Of a stretch of DNA of 64,000 nt, positions 37,724 to 45,903 are shown piece after piece; within the stretch, counting starts at the first letter, position 1; each line of letters starts with the position of its first letter. This DNA comes from Mycobacterium paragordonae (GTDB lineage: Bacteria > Actinomycetota > Actinomycetes > Mycobacteriales > Mycobacteriaceae): positions 5,518,001 through 5,582,000 of the forward strand of contig NZ_CP025546.1 of the NCBI RefSeq assembly GCF_003614435.1, written 5' to 3'. The notes under the pieces are model-generated. The model was given only the letters and a program-made list of their open reading frames with translations. It made no database searches and was not told the origin of the DNA. The position numbers and the translations under genes were made by a program.

Positions 37724-39045
37724 TGCAGACAGTTGGTCCGCGGCCGCCCGAAGTCTAGGTGTTTTGGTGGTATCCATTCGGCGACGCCGTGGATGTTGCG
37801 GCGGGTGGTGTATTTGTGGAGTTCGACGAGTCTGTTGTCGGGTGGGCAGGCTAGGGCGAGTTCGTCGATGTGGGTGCGGCGGGTGTTGAACCAGCCTGCG
37901 AGGTGGTGAGCCTGCGTCCAGTAGCCGGGCACGCGGCATCCGGGGCGGGTGCAGCCGCCGTCTCGGGCCAGCAGGGCCAGGCGTTGTTCGGGGGTGGCCA
38001 GGCGCTTGCCGTGGTAGAGGGCCAGGGTCTTGTCCTCATCGAAGATCGCCAGATAGTGATGAGCAGAGGTGGCCAGGCGCAAGACGTCGGACATGGGCAG
38101 CAGGGTGCCTCCGGCCGTCAGCCCGCGTCCGGCGCCGGCTTCGAGTTCGGCCAGGGTGGTGGTGACGATGATCGAGGTGGGCAGCCCGTGGTGTCGGCCT
38201 AAGGTGGTGGATTCCAGCAGCTTTCGGAATGCGGCGGCGATGGCGTCGTGGGTGCGTTGGGCGTGGGTGCGGGTGTCGCGGTCGACGGCGTCCTCGGGTG
38301 CTCGGCCAGCGGTGACGGGGTCGGCGTCGGCGGGGTTGCACATGCCTGGGGCGCCGAGTTTGGCTACGACGGGTTCGAGGGTGGCGCGGAATTCGGGGGT
38401 GATCAGGCCGCGGATTTCGGACATCCCGTCGGGCTGTTGGGCGCCCAGGGTAATGCCGCGTGAGCGGGCGCGTTGTTCGTCGGCGAAGTCGCCGTCGGGC
38501 ATCAGGTAGTTCTCGAGCAGCTTGGCGTAGTCGGCTAATTCGTCGGGGCGGTGTCCGGCGGCGGCTTTGCCGGCCAGGTCAGCTTCGGCTTGCTCGCGGT
38601 CGGTTGCGGCGACGGTGCTGGGCAGTTTCTTGAAGAATGTGCGGATCAGTTTCACGTGCCCGGCCCCGACGAGCCCGTGGCGCTGGGCGGCGGCGGTGGC
38701 CGGCAGCAGCGGCGCCAGGGGTTGGCCGGTCAGTGCGCGGCGCGGGCCGAGGTCGGCGGCCTCGGCGATGCGGCGGTCGGCGTCGGCCTTGACGATCCGC
38801 AGCCGATTGGCCAGCGCCTGACCCAGGGTGCCGCCCAGCTTGGCCGGAGTGGCCTGGGTGGCAAGCTGATTGATCAACACGTGGCCGGCGACCGGCAGGC
38901 GCCGACACTGCACCTCCAACTCCCCGACCGTCGTCATCAACTCCGGAACGGTCAACGAGTCCGCGGTGAGTTCCAGCAGCCGCGACACCGACTCGCCAAG
39001 CGCGCCCAGCGCCTGCGCCCAGTCCTCACGCGTGCTGCAACTCAT
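37651..39045 (-). CDS. 13E12 repeat family protein, DUF222 plus HNH nuclease
   Basis: 464 aa. N-terminal helical DUF222 region (TVGELEVQCRRLPVAGHVLI and later VGAGHVKLIRTFFKKLPSTV), then the C-terminal HNH domain: LALLARDGGCTRPGCRVPGYWTQAHHLAGW, ending NLRVELH-like VELHKYTT and a HH/N arrangement. This is the mobile-like 13E12/REP family found in many copies in mycobacteria and other actinobacteria, possibly a homing-type nuclease. It sits exactly where the two polysaccharide operons converge and ends with a repeated GETGDDD. The 3' end overlaps the glycosyltransferase by 73 bp. No flanking target duplication seen. Confidence 0.92.
   Translation of the reverse strand: MSCSTREDWAQALGALGESVSRLLELTADSLTVPELMTTVGELEVQCRRLPVAGHVLINQLATQATPAKLGGTLGQALANRLRIVKADADRRIAEAADLGPRRALTGQPLAPLLPATAAAQRHGLVGAGHVKLIRTFFKKLPSTVAATDREQAEADLAGKAAAGHRPDELADYAKLLENYLMPDGDFADEQRARSRGITLGAQQPDGMSEIRGLITPEFRATLEPVVAKLGAPGMCNPADADPVTAGRAPEDAVDRDTRTHAQRTHDAIAAAFRKLLESTTLGRHHGLPTSIIVTTTLAELEAGAGRGLTAGGTLLPMSDVLRLATSAHHYLAIFDEDKTLALYHGKRLATPEQRLALLARDGGCTRPGCRVPGYWTQAHHLAGWFNTRRTHIDELALACPPDNRLVELHKYTTRRNIHGVAEWIPPKHLDFGRPRTNCLHHRNKHPGETGDDDGETGDDDEGA
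37662..37703. repeat. 21-bp tandem duplication read in two antisense frames
   Basis: CGTCGTCATCCCCGGTTTCCC occurs twice head to tail (37662-37682, 37683-37703). On the plus strand it codes for Ser/Pro repeats of the glycosyltransferase tail; on the minus strand for GETGDDD repeats of the HNH protein. Being 7 codons long it keeps both frames. Confidence 0.9.
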
Positions 39046-39089
39046 ACCCCAATTCTATTGGGGGGCACTGACAACCAGCCGATGGCGAC

Positions 39090-39953
39090 TCAGCGCAAAA
39101 ACCTAGCCACCAGCTCCGGTGACCGGACAGCCACGAAGTCGTGCACGTAACCCGCCGGCATGGCGAAGGGGTGAAACTCCCCAGAGCCCGCACCGGACAG
39201 GAAGTCCATCTGATCGCGCTGCACGTCGAACTCGGCGATAGGCCGCAACGCCGACTCGGTGACATAGAACAGGCGGTAGCCCAGGCCCTCGATCTGACCG
39301 AACACATCACCGATCGGCACCGAAAGATGGCGCTGCTCGATCTCGATCAAAATCGCAGGGCTGCAACGCCGGAACATCTCAGCGCCGCCACGCAGCACCG
39401 ACATCTCATGCCCTTCGACGTCGATCTTCACGAAGTCGATGTCAACACCTCCGAGCACGTCGTCGAGTCGCAGCAGCGGCACGTCGATCTTGCGCACGTC
39501 CACGCCCTGCCCGTCGAACCCGTGCGCCAGACTCCCCTGCGCCGTCACCTGCCGATGGTGGTGTTCGGGCACCAGCAACTGGGCGGTGCCGGTCTCATCG
39601 GACACCGCGGCCTGGTTGAAGTGCACGTGGGGTCGCGCCCGGTCGAGCTTGCGCAGCATCGGCGCGTTGTCGGGATGTGGTTCAAAGCTGTACAGCTGTC
39701 CGGACTTTCCGACGCGGCGGGCCAGGTGATAGGTGAACAGTCCCCAGCTTGCGCCGACGTCGACGACGGTCGCGCCGCTCGCCGCGAAGTGATCCGCCAC
39801 CGTCATGGCCAGGTCCTGGGTCAGTCGTCGGCGCCACAGCGCCTCGGTCGCGGCCGTCATCGCGGAGCGACCCAGCAGCCGGCCGACATTGCGCACCGTC
39901 ACGTACCGCGCCGCCCAGTTGGCCGCTTCGCTCTGCAGCAGAGCACCTTTCAT
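39090..39953 (-). CDS. FkbM family methyltransferase
   Basis: 287 aa from ATG 39953, which overlaps the upstream gene's TGA (ATGA). SAM motif I VVDVGASWGLFTYHLAR, YSFEPHPDNAPML with the acidic end of strand 2, and FVKIDVEGHEMSVLRGG, the FkbM signature. FkbM enzymes O-methylate sugars or polyketides. As the last polysaccharide gene of the minus-strand operon it probably O-methylates a sugar or caps the chain. HNH gene 44 bp downstream. Confidence 0.9.
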   Translation of the reverse strand: MKGALLQSEAANWAARYVTVRNVGRLLGRSAMTAATEALWRRRLTQDLAMTVADHFAASGATVVDVGASWGLFTYHLARRVGKSGQLYSFEPHPDNAPMLRKLDRARPHVHFNQAAVSDETGTAQLLVPEHHHRQVTAQGSLAHGFDGQGVDVRKIDVPLLRLDDVLGGVDIDFVKIDVEGHEMSVLRGGAEMFRRCSPAILIEIEQRHLSVPIGDVFGQIEGLGYRLFYVTESALRPIAEFDVQRDQMDFLSGAGSGEFHPFAMPAGYVHDFVAVRSPELVARFLR

Positions 39954-41026
39954 CGTCGAACCGCCTTTCCGTCGAGATCGGTCCACACCTGCGTCAACCG
40001 CTCATACCAGCGGTCCAGCCCGAAGTCGCAAGCGCGGCTACGGGCAGCCGCGCCCAGACGGGCCCGCAGGTCAGCGTCTTTGACCAGTTCGTGCAGCGCG
40101 TCGGCGATCTGCTCGGGACGCCCAGTCGCCACCACCAACCCGGTCTCCCGGTCGGTGACCGCCTCAGAAATGCTGCCCACCAACGTCGTCACCGGTGCCA
40201 GGCCGTACGCCATCGCTTCCAGCAATGCCATCGGCAGGCCCTCGTCGTAGCTGGGCAGCACGAAAATCTGGGCTTCTCGGAGCAATTCATCGCGTGCGCC
40301 CGGATCCAGCCAGCCGGCAACATGAATGGTGTCGCCCAGAGCAGCTTCGGCGACCGCCGCACGCACCTCGTCCACTTCCCCGTCACCGGCCAGTGTCACC
40401 CGCAGCCGGCTGCGCATGTCGTCGTCCAGCGCCCCGACGGCATTGATCAGATCGTAGCTGCCCTTGCGCACTCCCAGTCGGCCCAGCGAAACCGCATGCA
40501 CCCGATCAACATTCGAGTGTTCAACCGCAGCGGGCGGAACAGGCACCGCGTTGTTCAGCACGGCCACCCGCTCCGCGGGCAGCCGCAGCCTTGACACGTA
40601 TTCCTCGACATGACGGGTACCCAGCACCAGCCACCGATCGGCCACCAACACGCGCCGAACGACCCGCTGCACTGCCGGCCGCAATCCATCGAACCAGCCC
40701 GCGAAATCGTAACTGTGCGCATGCACGACGGTCGGCACGCCAGCCCACCGCGCGGCCGCCAAGGGCAGCGCCTTGCGCACCACGCTGCCCCCGTGGGCCA
40801 GGTGCACGTGCAACACGTCGACCCGCCGGCGCGCCGCCAGCCAGGCGGCGCGCAACATCCCCGAACCACCGATCCAGAGCCGAAACCACAGCGGCCCTTC
40901 GATATACGTGGGCACGGTGATGACACTGGCTTCGGGGTGGGCGGCCATCAGGGTGATCACGGTGGCCATACCACCGCGGCTGGCCGCCTGGGCAGGCGCC
41001 GGCCCCACCACCAATACCCGCGTCAC
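39950..41026 (-). CDS. GT4 family glycosyltransferase
   Basis: 358 aa from GTG 41026, overlapping the wzy-like stop by GTGA; the longer open frame upstream is inside that gene. GT-B fold: VTRVLVVGPAPAQAASRGGMATVI at the N-terminus, VHLAHGGSVVRKALPL, VVHAHSYDFAG, AVSLGRLGVRKGSYDLINAV, LAGDGEVDEV and LPSYDEGLPMALLEAMAYGLAPV with the two Glu of the GT4 donor site. Cytoplasmic or peripheral, adding a sugar to the lipid-linked unit. Confidence 0.92.
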   Translation of the reverse strand: MTRVLVVGPAPAQAASRGGMATVITLMAAHPEASVITVPTYIEGPLWFRLWIGGSGMLRAAWLAARRRVDVLHVHLAHGGSVVRKALPLAAARWAGVPTVVHAHSYDFAGWFDGLRPAVQRVVRRVLVADRWLVLGTRHVEEYVSRLRLPAERVAVLNNAVPVPPAAVEHSNVDRVHAVSLGRLGVRKGSYDLINAVGALDDDMRSRLRVTLAGDGEVDEVRAAVAEAALGDTIHVAGWLDPGARDELLREAQIFVLPSYDEGLPMALLEAMAYGLAPVTTLVGSISEAVTDRETGLVVATGRPEQIADALHELVKDADLRARLGAAARSRACDFGLDRWYERLTQVWTDLDGKAVRR

Positions 41027-42504
41027 CGCGCCACCTCCGCAGGTACCGCGAGCTCGTCCGGAACCTCGTCGATTTCGACGCTCAGTTCGCCGCGATGTTC
41101 CCGCATGGCGAACGCCATCGCCCCGCCCAGCGTGATGCCGAGTGTCATCGCGTTGGTCGGTTCCTCCGGCAGTGGGTCGATGATGCACATCGCCATCAGC
41201 CCGGTGCTTACCGCCGCACTGATCTTGGCCGGCACCGACGCGCTGCGCAGCGCCCGCACCAGTGGCGCCAAGGCGAACACCGCGAAACCGGCCATCCCGA
41301 CCGCGCCCGACTTAGCCAGCCACCACAGGTAGAAATTGTGCGCGTAGGTGGTGCCGAGCGACTGGGTGAATTCAGTGGGATCGTCACCGCCGAAAGGCAA
41401 TTGGTAGGCGTAACCGAGCCCGTGCCCGAACAGCGGCGCCTGCGCGATCGCTTCGTTGAGATGCCGGTCTTCCTCGAATCTGGCCAGCGTCGAAGGATCC
41501 TGGGTGAGCGCCGCGCCGGATGACCTGCCGAGCACCCGGTGGCTGAACCCGGTGATCTGGTTGGCCAGCCACACCCCGGCCGACGAGTCGCCGAGCAGGA
41601 ACAGCGCACCGGGGATCGTCACCGCCAGCACGCCCGCCGCCGTCACCGCCAGCCTCGCTGCCCGGCGCACCGACGACCAGCCCATGCTGGCGAAGAACGC
41701 CACGACGGCCGCCACCCCGACCGAGATGAGGGTGTTGCGGGTGAATGCCAGCACCGCCACCACCAGCGCCGGCGGGCCCAGCAACAAGTAAGTGGCGGGC
41801 TTGACCCGGCCGAGGATCTGCGCGGCGACCAACGCGGTCAGCACGGCGATGGCCGGTATCAGCGCTGAAGTGATGATCCGGTTCGCGTCATCCCCGGTAT
41901 CCATCTGCAGGCTTTCGGTCCGGCCGGCCAGCCGGATGCCGCCGGACGAACCCAGGACGGCCATACCGGCCGAGAACCAGAGCGTGAACGCGATCGCGCG
42001 GATCGACAACATGACGTAGTCGCCGTACACCACCACCAGCGCCAGCACGAAACCGGCGAGCATCTCCAACAGGAACGTCGTCTCCCGCACCACGATCGCG
42101 GTGCTGTGTCCCATCGAAAAGCCAACCGCGGCAGAGTAAATCACAAAGAGTCCGAACATGCCCGGGAGCAGGTATTCCGACATGCGCAGCCGAACCACGG
42201 GCAGCACGAAGCAGATCGCCAGCACCAGCACCACGTGCGAGGCGTAAATCGACACGGGGCCAATCACTTTGCCCACGTGCAGCCCCTGCGGCAGCGCCGC
42301 ACATCCCAAGAACAGTGCCAACCCGATCATGAGTTCGGGTTTGGCCCAATAGACGATCAGGAAGAACGTCAGACCGATCAGCAGGATGCCCTGCGTGGTA
42401 TTGCGGACCGACAGCGCACCGTAGAGGAAGCACCCGAGCAGGAAGACCGCCAACACGACTGCGGCCATCGCCAGGCGATGGCGACTCCGCAGGTATCGAA
42501 TCAC
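41023..42504 (-). CDS. Wzy/O-antigen ligase-like polysaccharide polymerase
   Basis: 493 aa, GTG 42504 in a GTGA overlap. About 11-13 TM helices (MAAVVLAVFLLGCFLYGAL, GILLIGLTFFLIVYWA, ASHVVLVLAICFVLPVV and others) with a large extracytoplasmic loop between late helices (residues about 310-370) containing FGHGLGYAYQLPFGGDD and TYAHNFYLWWLAKSGAVG. The conserved-like GHGLG...HNFYL pattern is that of the Wzy_C/O-antigen ligase superfamily. Expected to polymerise flipped repeat units. Ends in an acidic cytoplasmic tail. Confidence 0.88.
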   Translation of the reverse strand: MIRYLRSRHRLAMAAVVLAVFLLGCFLYGALSVRNTTQGILLIGLTFFLIVYWAKPELMIGLALFLGCAALPQGLHVGKVIGPVSIYASHVVLVLAICFVLPVVRLRMSEYLLPGMFGLFVIYSAAVGFSMGHSTAIVVRETTFLLEMLAGFVLALVVVYGDYVMLSIRAIAFTLWFSAGMAVLGSSGGIRLAGRTESLQMDTGDDANRIITSALIPAIAVLTALVAAQILGRVKPATYLLLGPPALVVAVLAFTRNTLISVGVAAVVAFFASMGWSSVRRAARLAVTAAGVLAVTIPGALFLLGDSSAGVWLANQITGFSHRVLGRSSGAALTQDPSTLARFEEDRHLNEAIAQAPLFGHGLGYAYQLPFGGDDPTEFTQSLGTTYAHNFYLWWLAKSGAVGMAGFAVFALAPLVRALRSASVPAKISAAVSTGLMAMCIIDPLPEEPTNAMTLGITLGGAMAFAMREHRGELSVEIDEVPDELAVPAEVAR

Positions 42505-44030
42505 GCCGGTCCACTGACCTTGGCGCGGTACGTCTTCGTGGCAGCCCTGGTGTGCCGGGCTATCCGGGCGTCGGTCAGCACGGTCCCCACCACGTTGGCC
42601 CCGGCAGCACGCAACGCGGTCAGCGCATCGGCGAGTTCGTCCTCGGTGGTGCGGCCGGCGCGCAGCACCAGAACCGTGGCGTCGACCGCGCCTCCGAGCA
42701 GACCGGAGTCGGCACTGGCCAGCACCGGCGGCCCGTCGACGACGGTGCGCTCGAAAGTCTTTGCCACGTCCCGCAATACCCTGTCCAGCACCTCGGGCAG
42801 GTAGGCGCTGGTCGGCAGAGTCTCCTTGCGGATCGACCGGGCCGCCAGGACGAACAGCTTGGGAATCGAGGTCGGTTTGGTGGCTTCGGTGGCGATCTCC
42901 GGATTGGTCAGGGCGTTCGAGAGGCCCTCTCCCGATTCGACTTTCAGCAATCCGGCGATCACCGGACGGCGGGTGTCACCCTCGATCAGCAGCACGTCCT
43001 CGCCCAGTTCGGCGAAGGCCCGGGACAGGTTGATCGCGGTCGTCGTCGTGCCTTCACCGCCGAACGGTGCCGTCAACAGCACCCGGTTGGCTCCCGGACC
43101 CATCGCCCGCAGTAGCCGGGCACGCAAGCCGCGCACGGCGTCGTCGAATGAGATGTCGGTGCCGAATCGTGGTGCGCTGCCCCGGTGCCCGGGCAGCTCG
43201 GCCAAGGTGGGCAACCCCGAGAGGGTTTCCAGCTTCGCGCGGTCGCGCACCGTGCGGTCGGCGGCTTCGCGGGTCAGCGCAACGCCGGTGCCCAGCAGCA
43301 ACCCGGCCACCAGACCCATCGCCATGTTGCGCACCGGCACCGGTTTGACCGGCTTGTCGGGTACGCCGGGCTGTTCGACGACCGTCGCCCTGGCCACCGG
43401 GGTCTGGGTACCGGCGGGCGCGGTTGTCTGCGCCGGGTCCGCCGGTGTCGCCGTCGCCACCGGTGTTTCGCTCGGCTGTGCGGTCGGCTGGTCCCCATCT
43501 GCGACCGGAGCCGCCGGCGGCGGCGGCGTCGTCGCGGTGGTGGTCGTGGTGGTGGTCGTGGTGGTGGCGATGGGCGCGCCGGGCGCCTTCGGGGAGCTGC
43601 CCAGCGAGCCGACCATGATGGTGAACTCGTCGGCCACCCCTTTGGCCAGGGTCGCCGCGCGCTGCGGATCGGTGTCGGTGACCGTGATGGTGAACAGCGT
43701 GGTCTTCGGGGTGAAGGCCACTTTGGTCTGGTTGGCGAGCTGGTCGGCGCTGACCGGCAGATGGAACTGCGTGACGGCCTTCTCGGCCACGGCATGACCG
43801 CCCGCGATGGCGGCATACGACGACAGCCGCTCCTGGGCGGCCTGAGTGCCCTGGTAGACCTGCATCAAATCGGTTTCACCGGAGAACGAGATCAGTACCG
43901 TCGCCGACGATTCGTAGCTCTTGGTCTGGAACGCCGTGATCGCTGCCGCGCCGGCCAGACAAGCCAGGACGGCGCCCAGGAACAGCTTCCAGTGCAGCAG
44001 GAGGGTCCGGACAAACGTTCGGAAATCCAT
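42501..44030 (-). CDS. Wzz/BY-kinase-like chain-length protein with defective Walker A
   Basis: 509 aa. TM1 near residues 14-34, a Wzz-type extracytoplasmic domain (YESSATVLISFSG, ITVTDTDPQRAATLAKGVAD), a 75-residue linker with ten successive Thr codons bar one and much Pro/Ala, TM2 (MAMGLVAGLLLGTGVAL), then a cytoplasmic CpsD/CapB-like P-loop domain. Walker A reads GGEGTTTT (residues 324-331) where GxGKS/T is expected, so the catalytic Lys is Thr328; Walker A' is IEGDTRRP; Walker B is TVVDGPP. The C-terminus has one Tyr (TYRAKVSGPA) instead of a cluster. Probably a chain-length regulator that no longer works as a tyrosine kinase. Confidence 0.88.
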   Translation of the reverse strand: MDFRTFVRTLLLHWKLFLGAVLACLAGAAAITAFQTKSYESSATVLISFSGETDLMQVYQGTQAAQERLSSYAAIAGGHAVAEKAVTQFHLPVSADQLANQTKVAFTPKTTLFTITVTDTDPQRAATLAKGVADEFTIMVGSLGSSPKAPGAPIATTTTTTTTTTATTPPPPAAPVADGDQPTAQPSETPVATATPADPAQTTAPAGTQTPVARATVVEQPGVPDKPVKPVPVRNMAMGLVAGLLLGTGVALTREAADRTVRDRAKLETLSGLPTLAELPGHRGSAPRFGTDISFDDAVRGLRARLLRAMGPGANRVLLTAPFGGEGTTTTAINLSRAFAELGEDVLLIEGDTRRPVIAGLLKVESGEGLSNALTNPEIATEATKPTSIPKLFVLAARSIRKETLPTSAYLPEVLDRVLRDVAKTFERTVVDGPPVLASADSGLLGGAVDATVLVLRAGRTTEDELADALTALRAAGANVVGTVLTDARIARHTRAATKTYRAKVSGPA

Positions 44031-44134
44031 CTAATGCCTCTCTGGGGCCTCTCCTGGCACCTTCTCAGGCGTCCTCGGAACCGTGCAGCCACCACCCATA
44101 GCCGGAGACAACGATTGTCCCCCCGGTAGTAATT

Positions 44135-44150
44135 TACCTACTTTTAGTAC
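44135..44150 (-). promoter_or_regulatory. Promoter element of minus-strand polysaccharide operon (shared motif copy 3)
   Basis: On the minus strand GTACTAAAAGTAGGTA matches the 16-bp element of the PE and plus-strand promoters at 13 of 16 positions and is likewise followed by an AT-rich -10-like stretch (AATTAC). It lies about 105 bp before the BY-kinase-like ATG in an AT-rich dip (44128-44175). The closest -35-like sequence upstream is TTGTCA. Confidence 0.5.
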
Positions 44151-44196
44151 GGTAAACAAACTGACAACAGTCTACCGGTATGACCGGCGCGCGGCG

Positions 44197-45891
44197 TCAG
44201 GTCTTCGAGGTGCCCGCCAGCACGTCACGCGGCACGTCCAGGGTCGCGACCGGGTAGAAGCCGGAGTCGTCACGGCCGTCGCGCGCCAGTTGCATGGGCG
44301 GGTAATTCACCGCGTGCGAGCCGTTCGGCTTGTGCTGCTGCCACTCGACCGCGGCGCGCAGCGTGTAGTGCCCCGGCGCCAGGCCCTTGAGGTCGATGTG
44401 GACGGTCTCGGTGGCTGAGGCCGGCGGCGGTTGATCGATACTGCGGTCCCCGGACGAATCGGGGACCAGACCCTTCAGGTCGACGGTGGCGGGCAGCGTC
44501 CGAACCGTCTGCCCGGCGAAGTCGACCAACCGGTAGCCGGCCACCCACTTCTCGGTGGCCGCCGCGGCGCCGTAGTTGGTCCAGGTCACCGAGATAGCCG
44601 CCACCTGGTCTTGCAGCGATTGCGACCCGGCCCGCGCCTCCACCGAGTAGCGGTAGCCGGCAATGGCGTTGGCCTGCGCCCACAGCACGTACAGCTTGGG
44701 ATCCATCGGTGACGTCGCGTCCTGGTCGGGGAAGTTGACGCTCGACGTCATCGAGACGTGATAGCGGATCACGTCGTGCAGGCCCTTGTCGTAGTAGGCC
44801 TGCGGCGTGGTCCCGTCGGGAAGCTGGCACCACTCGGTGATCACCGGCGCCTTGCCGAGGCGATCTTTCAGCGCGCCGACCAACGGGTCGGAGGTCTGGA
44901 CGTAGTGCCCGGACTCGGCCCACACCGGCAGCGGCGCGTACACGCCGAGACAGTCCGACCGAATGCCGACCGGGGCGGCGAGTTTCTTGGTGACGTCGTC
45001 GGCCAGCAGTTCGCGCATGATCTCGGGATTGTTCGGGGTAGCCACCAGCTGCGTATGCGGGAAGGCGTTGACATTGGCGGCGACCAGCTGCTGGATCGAG
45101 GACTTGGTGATGTTCTGGTCGCGGAACTGGCTGTAATAGCCCAGCGCCGCCTCACTCTGGTCAGGACTCGGGCCGGGTGCGTTCAGCGAGTCACGGAGAT
45201 ACGCGACGTGGTTTTCGCTGAAATCCCCGTATCCGGAGAACTCGAAGACGCTGAGCCGCTCGTCGTTGTCGTAGCGCCGCCCCAGGGCGGCCAGCAGCTG
45301 GCCGAAGTCACCGAGATAGGTGGGGTCGTTGAAATTGGGCACCACCTGCACCGGCCCGTTTCCGGTAGCGGGATAGCTGGTGCTGGTGCCTTGCCTGGCC
45401 CGCTCCCAGTCCGGGATCTCGATGTTGGTGTTGTCCGGGTAGCTGGCGTTGCAGCACGAGTTGTACGACTGCACCCGCAGCGTCAGCCGCATCCGGCGCT
45501 CGGCCAGCTTGTTCAGCGCGTCGTCGATGACGCTGAAGTCGAACTTGCGGTCATCGGGCGCGTCCGGGGGAAGTGTCGCCGGATCGGTCGGCTGCAACTG
45601 CCGCCAGGTGACCCGCAGGCTGGCGTCATAGGACGCCGGCCAGGCCGGGTAGCGCTGCTGGGCCGGTTCCCCCTGCGGGAAGAGCGGCTCCAGCAGGTCT
45701 TCGTACTGTCCGCGCAGCGGATTGGAAATCTCCTGCGCGGCAGGCGGAATCGCCGGACTCACCATGGCGGCCAGCGGGCCCGGGTCGGAGTGCGGGCGGC
45801 TGCAGGCACCGATCAGCAGTGCCGTGCCGGCGACGAGGACAGTTACGCAGGCGACAGCGACAAGTGTGATTTTCCTAATTGTTCGAACCAA
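44197..45891 (-). CDS. Large surface lipoprotein, putative DUF4832/glycoside-hydrolase-like
   Basis: 564 aa from TTG 45891, the only start allowed by the upstream in-frame stop. A signal helix ends in lipobox IGAC (Cys30), predicting a lipid-anchored extracytoplasmic protein. The body begins EISNPLRGQYEDLLEP and shows a pattern suggestive of a TIM-barrel sugar-active fold (SVFEFSGYGDFSENH, LVATPNNPEIM, PVITEWCQLP with a possible catalytic Glu), then a beta-sandwich-like C-terminus (TVDLKGLVPDSSGDRS, GHYTLRAAVEWQQH). I think it belongs to the DUF4874/DUF4832 type seen in polysaccharide loci, but that is from memory. Follows the c-di-GMP gene by 12 bp, so co-transcribed. Confidence 0.75.
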   Translation of the reverse strand: MVRTIRKITLVAVACVTVLVAGTALLIGACSRPHSDPGPLAAMVSPAIPPAAQEISNPLRGQYEDLLEPLFPQGEPAQQRYPAWPASYDASLRVTWRQLQPTDPATLPPDAPDDRKFDFSVIDDALNKLAERRMRLTLRVQSYNSCCNASYPDNTNIEIPDWERARQGTSTSYPATGNGPVQVVPNFNDPTYLGDFGQLLAALGRRYDNDERLSVFEFSGYGDFSENHVAYLRDSLNAPGPSPDQSEAALGYYSQFRDQNITKSSIQQLVAANVNAFPHTQLVATPNNPEIMRELLADDVTKKLAAPVGIRSDCLGVYAPLPVWAESGHYVQTSDPLVGALKDRLGKAPVITEWCQLPDGTTPQAYYDKGLHDVIRYHVSMTSSVNFPDQDATSPMDPKLYVLWAQANAIAGYRYSVEARAGSQSLQDQVAAISVTWTNYGAAAATEKWVAGYRLVDFAGQTVRTLPATVDLKGLVPDSSGDRSIDQPPPASATETVHIDLKGLAPGHYTLRAAVEWQQHKPNGSHAVNYPPMQLARDGRDDSGFYPVATLDVPRDVLAGTSKT

Positions 45892-45903
45892 TCTCTGCGT
45901 GAG

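Noticed and set aside
37651..39045. Insertion sequence transposase
   Set aside because: The product is DUF222-HNH, not a transposase, and no terminal inverted repeats or target duplication were seen.
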